Below are positions 1 through 5,810 of a DNA stretch of 9,819 nucleotides, piece by piece. Below the pieces are notes generated by a model that did not search any database, was not told the origin of the DNA, and saw only the letters and a program-made list of their open reading frames with translations. The first letter of the stretch is position 1. Each line of letters opens with the position of its first letter. The stretch comes from JAJISG01 sp964347325 (GTDB lineage: Archaea > Thermoplasmatota > Thermoplasmata > RBG-16-68-12 > JAJISG01), in NCBI GenBank assembly GCA_964347325.1, contig CAYFYA010000030.1:1-9819 (forward strand), read 5' to 3'. A program made the position numbers and the translations under genes.

Positions 1-81
1 TGCCGGGGGAGGGAATTGAAAACGAAGAGTCTTTGTCATAAACACGATACTCTAATCACTGGCGGGATGTGGTTCTTCGCC

Positions 82-88
82 AAAAAAA
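82..88 (-). terminator. T-tract downstream of tRNA-Met (putative terminator)
   Basis: Seven consecutive A on the plus strand read as seven T on the minus strand, about 53 nt beyond the tRNA 3' end. Archaeal transcription commonly stops in oligo-T tracts, so this is the likely stop for the tRNA transcript. A small GGGG-TGAGT-CCCC hairpin (103-115) lies between the tRNA and the tract. No other gene is visible in 1-140. Confidence 0.45.
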
Positions 89-113
89 GTAGTGTCGGGG
101 GCGGGGTGAGTCC

Positions 114-154
114 CCCTGTATCGACCTACTCCCAACGTTAGGTCGGTATCAGGG
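114..154. repeat. Imperfect inverted repeat spanning the tRNA 3' end
   Basis: Arms 114-128 and 139-154 are complementary: 122-128 pairs perfectly with 139-145 (CGACCTA/TAGGTCG), then a T-G wobble (121/146), A-T and T-A pairs, a one-base bulge (T149), and five more pairs (114-118 with 150-154). The loop is 10 nt. The right arm covers tRNA positions 60-73, that is the 3' strands of the T-stem and acceptor stem, so in the primary transcript this fold-back competes with the cloverleaf. It could be a terminator-like element or the scar of a template-switch mutation. Confidence 0.7.
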
Positions 155-250
155 TTTGAACCCGCGACCTCCGGATGTCCCAGGAGCGCCCTGGGTGTCG
201 ATTCGGGATCCCTATGAGTCCGGCGCTCCACCAGGCTGAGCCACCCCGAC
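141..250 (-). tRNA. tRNA-Met(CAT), probably elongator, with a 36-nt intron
   Basis: Read on the minus strand, the 5' part is canonical: acceptor strand GTCGGGG, TG, D-stem GCTC/GAGC with the GG of the D-loop, anticodon stem CCGGA/TCCGG, and loop CTCATA + A with anticodon CAT. The T-loop is TTCAAAC. An intron sits between positions 37 and 38, the canonical archaeal site. The first seven acceptor bases and anticodon arm match what I know of archaeal elongator tRNA-Met; tRNA-Ile2, which also has a CAT gene anticodon, is a less likely alternative. The 3' third is odd: only five of seven acceptor pairs are Watson-Crick (G6 faces A67, G7 faces U66), T-stem G49 faces A65, G51 faces U63, and the discriminator base reads C instead of the usual A. 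CCA is not encoded. It may still be functional, since the intron is well preserved, or it may be a decaying copy. Confidence 0.8.
177..212 (-). other. tRNA-Met intron with bulge-helix-bulge splice motif
   Basis: A 36-nt intron interrupts the anticodon loop after A37. The splice sites form a textbook archaeal bulge-helix-bulge. Loop bases CUCA (32-35) pair with intron UGGG as the 4-bp central helix. The 5' bulge is UA^G and the 3' bulge is AC^A, each 3 nt with the cut after the second base. The outer helix starts GGA/UCC. This structure is the substrate of the archaeal tRNA-splicing endonuclease and fixes the intron ends precisely. Confidence 0.85.
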
Positions 251-273
251 GGTCACGAAGAACCCAGTGTCGA

Positions 274-281
274 TAGATAAG
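274..281 (-). promoter_or_regulatory. TATA box for tRNA-Met
   Basis: On the minus strand the box reads CTTATCTA, centred about 27 nt upstream of the tRNA 5' end, the normal distance for an archaeal TBP site. The bases just upstream (CGAATGA) could serve as the TFB recognition element. Confidence 0.6.
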
Positions 282-315
282 TCATTCGCTGACCTCCGTC
301 GGGCCTACCATTACC

Positions 316-323
316 CTTATTTT
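316..323 (+). promoter_or_regulatory. Putative TATA box for the mocA-hcr operon
   Basis: CTTATTTT is centred about 26 nt upstream of position 345, giving a predicted short leader before the ATG at 358. The possible TTG start at 322 lies inside this box, which argues against that start. This promoter and the tRNA promoter at 274-281 are divergent within 107 bp. Confidence 0.45.
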
Positions 324-357
324 GGAGGCTGGGCTTAAGCTAGCGAGGTCTCCGCCA

Positions 358-1002
358 ATGGCTGGCGCCCACTCCGGAGAGGTCTTCAGGAAGCAATTGC
401 CAGTCCTGGCGGCGATTGTCCTAGCCGCGGGCCGCTCCCTCCGGTTCGGCGGGGTGAAGCAGATCGCGAACTTGGATGGCAACAGCCTTTTGGGGACGGT
501 CCTGGGAACTGTACGACGCTTAGTCATTCGGGACATCATTCTCGTCGTGGGTTTCGAGGCTGCTGAGGTGATGGACTCCGTCGACCTGTCTGGAATCGAT
601 GTCGTCCACAACCCGGACTTCGATGAGGGGTTGAGCACATCGATCAAGAGTGGGCTGAGGGTCCTGAGGCCGGATGTCTCTGCAGTTCTCATGGTGCTAG
701 GGGACCAACCCTTCGTGAGCCCTCACACCATCGACCAGTTGGCGGACGAGTACATAGCGACGGGAGCCCCAGCTATCATTCCGACCCGCGGAGGCAGGCG
801 AGGGAATCCTGTTCTGTTGGACCTCTCTCTCCGTCCTGAAGTAGAGCTCTTGAAGGGCGATGTTGGGTGTCGGGAAATGCTGCGAGGCCTTCCCAGGGTG
901 CGCGAGGTGGAGGTGGACGATCCAGGCATATTGGTCGACATCGACACCCGTGACGACCTGGAGAGTCTGTTGAGGAGGCGAGCGGAGGTAGTCCGTGGCT
1001 GA
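358..1002 (+). CDS. mocA: MocA-like molybdenum cofactor cytidylyltransferase
   Basis: This 214-aa protein belongs to the MobA/MocA nucleotidyltransferase family, which transfers CMP (MocA) or GMP (MobA) to molybdopterin in the cytoplasm; xanthine-oxidase-family enzymes outside eukaryotes mostly carry the cytosine dinucleotide form. Visible family blocks, in order, are the nucleotide-binding loop LAAGRSLRFGGVKQ (22-35), NPDFDEG (85-91), the metal-binding LGDQP (114-118), GRRGNPVLL (146-154), GDVGCREML (167-175) and VDIDTRDDL (193-201). Length is close to the usual 190-210 aa. I chose the ATG at 358 because GAGGT lies 8 nt upstream; a TTG at 322 in the same frame would add 12 residues but sits in the putative TATA box. 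It is the first gene of the operon and overlaps the next by 8 nt, which supports a role in making the cofactor for the enzyme encoded downstream. The nucleotide choice (CTP versus GTP) is inferred from context. Confidence 0.85.
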   Translation: MAGAHSGEVFRKQLPVLAAIVLAAGRSLRFGGVKQIANLDGNSLLGTVLGTVRRLVIRDIILVVGFEAAEVMDSVDLSGIDVVHNPDFDEGLSTSIKSGLRVLRPDVSAVLMVLGDQPFVSPHTIDQLADEYIATGAPAIIPTRGGRRGNPVLLDLSLRPEVELLKGDVGCREMLRGLPRVREVEVDDPGILVDIDTRDDLESLLRRRAEVVRG

Positions 1003-1525
1003 GGACGGAAGGGTGTGGCTCCGCCTGGTGGTGAACGGGCAGGCCCACGACATCGTCGCCCCGGTCCAGAAGACACTGTTGGAGGTTCTCCGCGAGGACC
1101 TTGGACTCACTGGCACCAAGCACGGTTGTGAACTCGGGGAGTGCGGAACCTGCGGGGTGCTCGTGGACGGTCTCTTCGTGCTCTCGTGTCTCACCCTGCC
1201 CATCGAGGTGCAGGGTTGTGAGATCACCACCGTGGAAGGCCTTGCCAAGGGGAGGAGGCTACACCCGCTCCAGGAGGCTTTCGCCGAACTCGGTGCCGCT
1301 CAGTGCGGATACTGCACTCCCGGGTTCCTGATGGCCTCGAAGGCCCTCTTGGAGGGCAATCCATCACCCACGCGGGAGGAGATCGTCGACTCCCTCAGCG
1401 GTAACCTATGTCGTTGCACTGGCTACCTCAAGATCTTCGAAGCTGTGGAGCTGGCAGCCCGCAGGATGCGTGAAGCCACGTCGCAGAGAGGCAGGGGCCT
1501 TGAGGAGGTGGGTGCCCGTGGATGA
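995..1525 (+). CDS. hcrC: [2Fe-2S] subunit of molybdenum hydroxylase / 4-hydroxybenzoyl-CoA reductase gamma-like
   Basis: This 176-aa small subunit of a xanthine-oxidase-family enzyme carries two [2Fe-2S] clusters that pass electrons between the Mo and FAD subunits. The N-terminal ferredoxin-like domain binds cluster one through Cys45, Cys50, Cys53 and Cys65 (CELGECGTCG block). The C-terminal helical domain binds cluster two through Cys104, Cys107, Cys139 and Cys141 (CGYC and CRC motifs). All eight ligands are present. It starts with GTG, 5 nt after GGAGGT (984-989), and overlaps mocA by the 8 nt GTGGCTGA. The C-terminus is about 15 residues longer than typical small subunits (around 160 aa) and overlaps the next gene. 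The family assignment is certain; the symbol hcrC rests on the neighbouring HcrA- and HcrB-like subunits, and coxS/xdhC-type small subunits look very similar. Confidence 0.93.
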   Translation: MAEDGRVWLRLVVNGQAHDIVAPVQKTLLEVLREDLGLTGTKHGCELGECGTCGVLVDGLFVLSCLTLPIEVQGCEITTVEGLAKGRRLHPLQEAFAELGAAQCGYCTPGFLMASKALLEGNPSPTREEIVDSLSGNLCRCTGYLKIFEAVELAARRMREATSQRGRGLEEVGARG

Positions 1526-3911
1526 ATTCGCCGTCATCGGCAAGCCCAGGACCAGGGTCGACGGCCCTGCCAAGGTCACGGGGCAGACCCAGTTTGCCGA
1601 CGACCTCCACATGCCGGGAATGCTCCACGCCAAGCTCTTGAGGAGCCCCCTTCCCCACGGCCGCATACTGTCAATCGACGCGTCTGAGGCCGAGACCTTG
1701 CCGGGCGTAAAGGCCATCATCACGGGCAAGGATCTGCCGGAGAAGTACGGCATCCTGCCCGTAAGCCAGGACGAGGAGACCCTCTGCACCAAGAAGGTCA
1801 GATATGTGGGAGATCCCGTGGCCGCCGTGGCGGCGGCGGACGAGGACACGGCGGAGCGGGCTACCGAGCTCATCCAGGTGGAGTACGAGCCCCTGCCCTC
1901 CTACATGAGTGTCGAGGAGGCCCTCCAGAAGGAGGGGGAACCCATCGAGGACCTGGGCTTTGGTCGCAATGTCCACAAGGCCATCTCCCTGGAGTTCGGC
2001 GAGGTGGAGGAGGGCTTCGCCAAGGCAGACCATATTCGGGAAGACACGCTATTCTTCGAGGGCTCTAACCACCTGGCCATGGAACAGCACTCCGCCGTAG
2101 CCCGCTGGGAACCCGAGGGGAAGCTCACCTTGTGGTCAAGCACCCAGACCCCCCATTACGTCCACAAGGCCCTCTCCAAGGTCCTTGGCCTCCCCATGAA
2201 ACGCATCCGTGTCATCGCCACGCCCGTCGGAGGCGGTTTCGGCGGCAAGAGCGATCCCTTCAACCACGAAATCGCCGTGGGTAAGTTGGCTATGGTCACC
2301 GGCCGACCAGTCAAGATCGTCCTAACACGGGAGGAGGTCTTCTACGCCCATCGTGGACGACACCCAACGCTGATGCGGGTGAAGACGGGGGTGAAGAAGG
2401 ACGGTACTCTCACGGCGATGCACTTCCGTTCCATCCTCGACGGCGGGGCCTACGGGAGCTACGGCGTCGCCACCACTTACTATACGGGGGCCCTCCAGAC
2501 GACGACCTACAGGATCCCGGCCTACAAGTTCGAGGGCCTGAGGGTCTACACCAACAAGCCTCCTTGCGGTCCCAAGAGGGGACACGGCACACCCCAGCCC
2601 CGGTTCGCCCTGGAGGTACACTTCGATAGGGTGGCGGAGGTGCTGGGAATGGACCCCGTTGAGTTCCGGCGGAAGAACCTGGTCGAGCCCTTCACCTGGA
2701 CGTGCAACTGGATGCGGGTCACGAGCTGTGGTCTGGAGGAGTGTGTGGAGAAGGTCCTCGAGGCCTCCGGGTTCAATGAGAAACGAGGAAGGCTTCCGAA
2801 AGGCAAGGGCATCGGATTCGCCCTCAGCAGCTACCTCAGCGGGGCGGGCCTCCCGATCTACTGGAACGACATGCCGCACTCGGAGGTCCACCTGAAGGTT
2901 GATCGTAGCGGGACTGTCGTCCTCTTCTGCGGCGCCATCGAGATCGGTCAGGGTTCCGACATGGTGCTGGCCTCCACCGTGGCCGAGGTCCTGGGCCTGC
3001 AGCCGGAGGAGGTTAAGCTGGTCACCGCAGACACGGAACTCACGCCCATTGACCTGGGGTCCTACAGCAGCCGCGTTACCTTCATGGCCGGGAACGCCGC
3101 CGTTCAGGCCGCGGAGAGGCTCCGGAATCTCGTGTCCGAGGCGGTCGCCCGGAAACTCGGGGTCGCGCGGGAGCGGTTGCGATTTTGGGACGGAAGGGTC
3201 TACGATCCCGATGATCCTGAGTCTGGAGTGTCGTGGGAGGATGCTTGCTGCATGGCAGAGGAGGCCCACGGCGCTCTCGCATCTTCCGGTTCCTACACGC
3301 CGCCTAAGCTCGGTGGACCCTACAAGGGCTCCGGCGTCGGCCCCTCTCCGGCCTACAGCTACACTGCCTGCGTCGCCGAGGTCAGCGTGAATAAGGATAC
3401 GGGAGCCGTGGCGGTTGACAAGGTGTGGGTGGCCCATGACATCGGCCGAGCCATCAACCCCACGCTGGTGACTGGGCAAGTCGAGGGGAGCGTCTACATG
3501 GCCGTGGGGGAGGCCCTCATGGAGGAACAGGCCTTCCGCAAGGGCCTGCACAAGATACCCTCCATGCTGGAGTACAAGAGCCCGACGACGAAGGAGATGC
3601 CCTCGGTGGAGACCATCTTAGTGGAGACCGTGGATCCTGAGGGTCCTTTCGGCGCCAAGGAGTGTGGACAGGGACCCCTTCTCCCTGTCAATCCCGCCAT
3701 CGCCAACGCCGTCAAAGACGCCCTTGGGGTGAAGTTTCACGAGTTGCCGATTACGCCTGACAAGGTGCTGCGGGGACTGGACTTGCAGGAGCGGGGAGAG
3801 GAGGCGTACATCGGTCCCACTCGCCTTCCAGAGTTCCCATCCATCGAGACCATCAAGGTGAGACTGCCGGAGGATACCAGGGTGCGGCTTGCCGCCGACG
3901 GAGGGGAGTAA
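1518..3911 (+). CDS. hcrA: Molybdopterin-binding large subunit, 4-hydroxybenzoyl-CoA reductase alpha-like
   Basis: This 797-aa catalytic subunit belongs to the xanthine oxidase family. The N-terminal aldehyde-oxidase a/b-hammerhead domain (about 1-130) is followed by the molybdopterin-binding domains. The Moco loop GGGFGGK is at 238-244. The block at 343-365 (VYTNKPPCGPKRGHGTPQPR core) and GGAYGSYGVATTYYTGALQT (309-328) resemble, from memory, HcrA, which reductively removes the para-hydroxyl of 4-hydroxybenzoyl-CoA using low-potential electrons. IGQGSD (476-481) and NPAIANAV (725-732) are further family blocks. At the usual catalytic Glu site (GVGE in relatives) this protein reads GAKECGQG (712-719), so Gln718 (CAG at 3669-3671) replaces Glu. 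I chose GTG 1518: GGAGGTG (1504-1510) sits 7 nt upstream, the protein then starts at the conserved N-terminus, and the overlap with hcrC is the 8 nt GTGGATGA. The substrate is not determined by the sequence; a related aromatic or heterocyclic acyl-CoA is possible. Confidence 0.9.
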   Translation: MDEFAVIGKPRTRVDGPAKVTGQTQFADDLHMPGMLHAKLLRSPLPHGRILSIDASEAETLPGVKAIITGKDLPEKYGILPVSQDEETLCTKKVRYVGDPVAAVAAADEDTAERATELIQVEYEPLPSYMSVEEALQKEGEPIEDLGFGRNVHKAISLEFGEVEEGFAKADHIREDTLFFEGSNHLAMEQHSAVARWEPEGKLTLWSSTQTPHYVHKALSKVLGLPMKRIRVIATPVGGGFGGKSDPFNHEIAVGKLAMVTGRPVKIVLTREEVFYAHRGRHPTLMRVKTGVKKDGTLTAMHFRSILDGGAYGSYGVATTYYTGALQTTTYRIPAYKFEGLRVYTNKPPCGPKRGHGTPQPRFALEVHFDRVAEVLGMDPVEFRRKNLVEPFTWTCNWMRVTSCGLEECVEKVLEASGFNEKRGRLPKGKGIGFALSSYLSGAGLPIYWNDMPHSEVHLKVDRSGTVVLFCGAIEIGQGSDMVLASTVAEVLGLQPEEVKLVTADTELTPIDLGSYSSRVTFMAGNAAVQAAERLRNLVSEAVARKLGVARERLRFWDGRVYDPDDPESGVSWEDACCMAEEAHGALASSGSYTPPKLGGPYKGSGVGPSPAYSYTACVAEVSVNKDTGAVAVDKVWVAHDIGRAINPTLVTGQVEGSVYMAVGEALMEEQAFRKGLHKIPSMLEYKSPTTKEMPSVETILVETVDPEGPFGAKECGQGPLLPVNPAIANAVKDALGVKFHELPITPDKVLRGLDLQERGEEAYIGPTRLPEFPSIETIKVRLPEDTRVRLAADGGE

Positions 3912-4901
3912 GTGCTGCGCCTCACCCCCTTCCGGTACATCGCTCCGAAGACCCTCGAGGAGGCCGTAATGGCCCTGGTGGAGCACGAAGAAAGTGCCAT
4001 GGTAGTGGCGGGCGGCACCGACCTGTACCCCAACATGAAACGTCGTCAGTTCGAGCCCAAGGTCCTCGTGGGGCTGAGGAACCTCCAGGAGCTGCGGTGC
4101 ATCGAGGGGGATGCGGGAAGGGGCGTCTCTGTAGGGGCAGGAGTGACCTTGCAGGAGGTCAGCTCTCACCCGACGGTTATGGAGCACTACCACGCCTTCG
4201 CCAAGGCAGCGGGCCTCGTATCGACCCCGCCGCTCAGGAACATGGGAACCGTAGGAGGAAACCTCTGCGTGGACCCGCGGTGCAACTACTACAACATGCC
4301 TTACCCGTGGCGCAGGGCCATCGGGTTCTGCTTGAAGAGGGATGGGGACATCTGCCTTGTTGCCCCTGGCAGCAATCGGTGCTGGGCCGTTTCATCGTCG
4401 GACCTGGCGCCCGTAGTCGTGGCCCTGGATGCTCAGATCAGACTCCATGGACCCGACGGCGAGAGAATCGTCCCCGCGGATGAGTTCTACCGTGACGACG
4501 GCATCGACTACTTGGCGAAGAGGAGGGAAGAGATCCTCGTCAGCGTGGAGCTCCCACCGGCCGACGGGTGGCGTACGACCTACTGGAAGCTGAGACGTAG
4601 GGACTCCTTCGATTTCCCGATCCTCGGCGTAGCGGCTCGCATCAAGATGGGGAACGGAGGTCGGGTGAAGGACTTCAAGCTCGTCCTCGGGGCAGTCGCA
4701 TCTCAGCCGGTGGTGGTGGAAGAAGCACCGGGCCTCCTCGTCGACCGAAGGGCCTCACCCCGGGACGTCGAGGCTGTCGCAGAAGTCGCCTTTGCCGCGG
4801 CCAAGCCCATGGACAATGCCGACGGTGCCTACTACTGGCGCAAAAGAATGGTCCGTCCCTACGTCAGGGGCGCCGTGATGGAACTTCTAGGAACGGGGTG
4901 A
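3912..4901 (+). CDS. hcrB: FAD-binding subunit with extra [4Fe-4S] insert, 4-hydroxybenzoyl-CoA reductase beta-like
   Basis: This 329-aa FAD subunit of the xanthine oxidase family contains the FAD-binding blocks AGGTDLYPNMK (33-43) and RNMGTVGGNLC (109-119), followed by the CO-dehydrogenase flavoprotein C-terminal domain (about 220-325). Between them is an insert absent from ordinary members: Cys124, Cys140, Cys148 and Cys157, with spacing 16, 8, 9. From memory this equals the spacing of the four ligands of the additional [4Fe-4S] cluster in Thauera aromatica HcrB (122, 138, 146, 155), along with conserved WRRAIGFC, GDIC and AVSSSD segments. In that enzyme the extra cluster lets very low-potential ferredoxin electrons flow inward, so this complex probably works as a reductase. 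The gene starts with GTG directly after the hcrA stop, with GGAGGGG (3900-3906) 5 nt upstream, indicating translational coupling. It ends 4 nt from the stop of the opposing xdhC-like gene. Confidence 0.92.
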   Translation: MLRLTPFRYIAPKTLEEAVMALVEHEESAMVVAGGTDLYPNMKRRQFEPKVLVGLRNLQELRCIEGDAGRGVSVGAGVTLQEVSSHPTVMEHYHAFAKAAGLVSTPPLRNMGTVGGNLCVDPRCNYYNMPYPWRRAIGFCLKRDGDICLVAPGSNRCWAVSSSDLAPVVVALDAQIRLHGPDGERIVPADEFYRDDGIDYLAKRREEILVSVELPPADGWRTTYWKLRRRDSFDFPILGVAARIKMGNGGRVKDFKLVLGAVASQPVVVEEAPGLLVDRRASPRDVEAVAEVAFAAAKPMDNADGAYYWRKRMVRPYVRGAVMELLGTG

Positions 4902-4905
4902 TTGC

Positions 4906-5754
4906 TCAGCCCTTCCGCGACCCTTCCGGCAATTCGCCCTTCCTAGGCAGACTCTTCCCGTGTCTAGCCGCGACGACGTCAGCCAAGATTGAGAGCGCGA
5001 TCTCCGCCGGACCAACGGCACCGATATCGATGCCCACGGGGGTTTTCACCGTCTTCAGATACTCTTGGGAAACCCGCTTCCGCTTCAGGGACTCCAAGTT
5101 CTTCCCGGCCCTCTTCTGGCTTGCCAGGAGTCCAACGTACCGCACGCCCGAGGTGCTTAGGTCCTCAAGCATCCCGACACTCCGCTCCGTCCTGCTGAGG
5201 ATGAGGACGGTATCCGTCGGACGCCACTGGAAGGTCTTGATGTCGAAGTCCAGCTCCTCGTGGAACTCGTCTGGCTTCGTAGATGAGGGGGTGTGACCGA
5301 CGACAACCACGTGGAACTCGAGAGCCTTCCCCATCTCGACTAAGCGGTCCTCCAGCTCGTCGCGAGCTCCGTGTCCGAGGATGATCAACCGCTCCGCCGC
5401 CACGTAGGGTTCGATGTAGACATCCATCCCACCACCGCAATCGGTCTCCACGTGCACCTCGTCCTCGACCCGCTCCACGGAGGCCCTTATTGAGGACTCC
5501 GCCTCCTCCAAGTAGACGCGCATCATCCTCGGCCTGCCCTCAGCGATGGCCTCCAACGCGGCCGCAACGATGGGGCCCTCGGGACAGGCCCCGCCGAGGG
5601 TGCCGTGAAGCACCTCGCCCTCCTTGTTCACCAAGATCCTGAATCCTGCCTTCCCCAGGGTCGAGCCGAAGGTTCGGACGATGGTTGCGACAGCGAAGGG
5701 CTCGCTCCCATGAGCCTGGTCACCCATGGCCCTCGCGAAGGCAAAGCCGTCCAT
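4906..5754 (-). CDS. xdhC: XdhC/CoxI family molybdenum enzyme maturation factor
   Basis: This 282-aa protein belongs to the XdhC/CoxI family; members bind molybdenum cofactor, protect or assist its sulfuration, and hand it to xanthine-dehydrogenase-type enzymes. Seen here are the N-terminal XdhC domain (PFAVATIVRTFGSTLGKAG, 19-37; GGACPEG, 54-60), the conserved CGGG (106-109) followed by DVYIEPY, a Rossmann-like second half starting LIILGHGA (123-130), YVGLLASQKR (206-215) and the closing GIDIGAVGPAEIALSI block (241-256). The Rossmann glycine loop is degenerate compared with the usual GAGHVG-like form: LGHGARDE lacks the third glycine position, so nucleotide binding may be altered. It is transcribed toward the hcr operon from its own promoter at 5779-5784, so it is supplied independently. 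It is very probably the chaperone for the adjacent enzyme. Confidence 0.88.
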   Translation of the reverse strand: MDGFAFARAMGDQAHGSEPFAVATIVRTFGSTLGKAGFRILVNKEGEVLHGTLGGACPEGPIVAAALEAIAEGRPRMMRVYLEEAESSIRASVERVEDEVHVETDCGGGMDVYIEPYVAAERLIILGHGARDELEDRLVEMGKALEFHVVVVGHTPSSTKPDEFHEELDFDIKTFQWRPTDTVLILSRTERSVGMLEDLSTSGVRYVGLLASQKRAGKNLESLKRKRVSQEYLKTVKTPVGIDIGAVGPAEIALSILADVVAARHGKSLPRKGELPEGSRKG

Positions 5755-5778
5755 CGAAAGAACGACGCGTGGCGGGGG

Positions 5779-5784
5779 ATTTAA
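5779..5784 (-). promoter_or_regulatory. TATA box for xdhC (leaderless)
   Basis: On the minus strand the box TTAAAT (context CAGTTAAATCC) is centred about 28 nt upstream of the ATG at 5754. The predicted transcription start is therefore within about 2-3 nt of the start codon and no Shine-Dalgarno sequence precedes it, so the mRNA is probably leaderless. The box lies in the 56-bp gap after eS1, giving xdhC its own promoter. Confidence 0.6.
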
Positions 5785-5810
5785 CTGTTTCCGGAGGAGG
5801 TTCAGTCGCG

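Noticed and set aside
1..140. Possible gene or mobile-element end at the left edge
   Set aside because: No coding frame, RNA fold or terminal repeat of an insertion element is visible apart from the tRNA-linked fold-back and T-tract. No CRISPR array or transposase was seen anywhere in the window.
322..357. TTG start extending mocA by 12 residues
   Set aside because: The TTG lies within the putative TATA box and has no ribosome-binding site; ATG 358 has GAGGT at a good distance.
282..692. Minus-strand frame of 136 codons opposite mocA
   Set aside because: It runs antisense to mocA and its 3' end falls next to the tRNA promoter; Ser/Thr/Arg-rich composition indicates a shadow.
2322..3551. Long minus-strand open frame of 409 codons
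   Set aside because: It is antisense to hcrA, its translation shows no family motif, and it is explained by the high-GC codon bias of the real gene.
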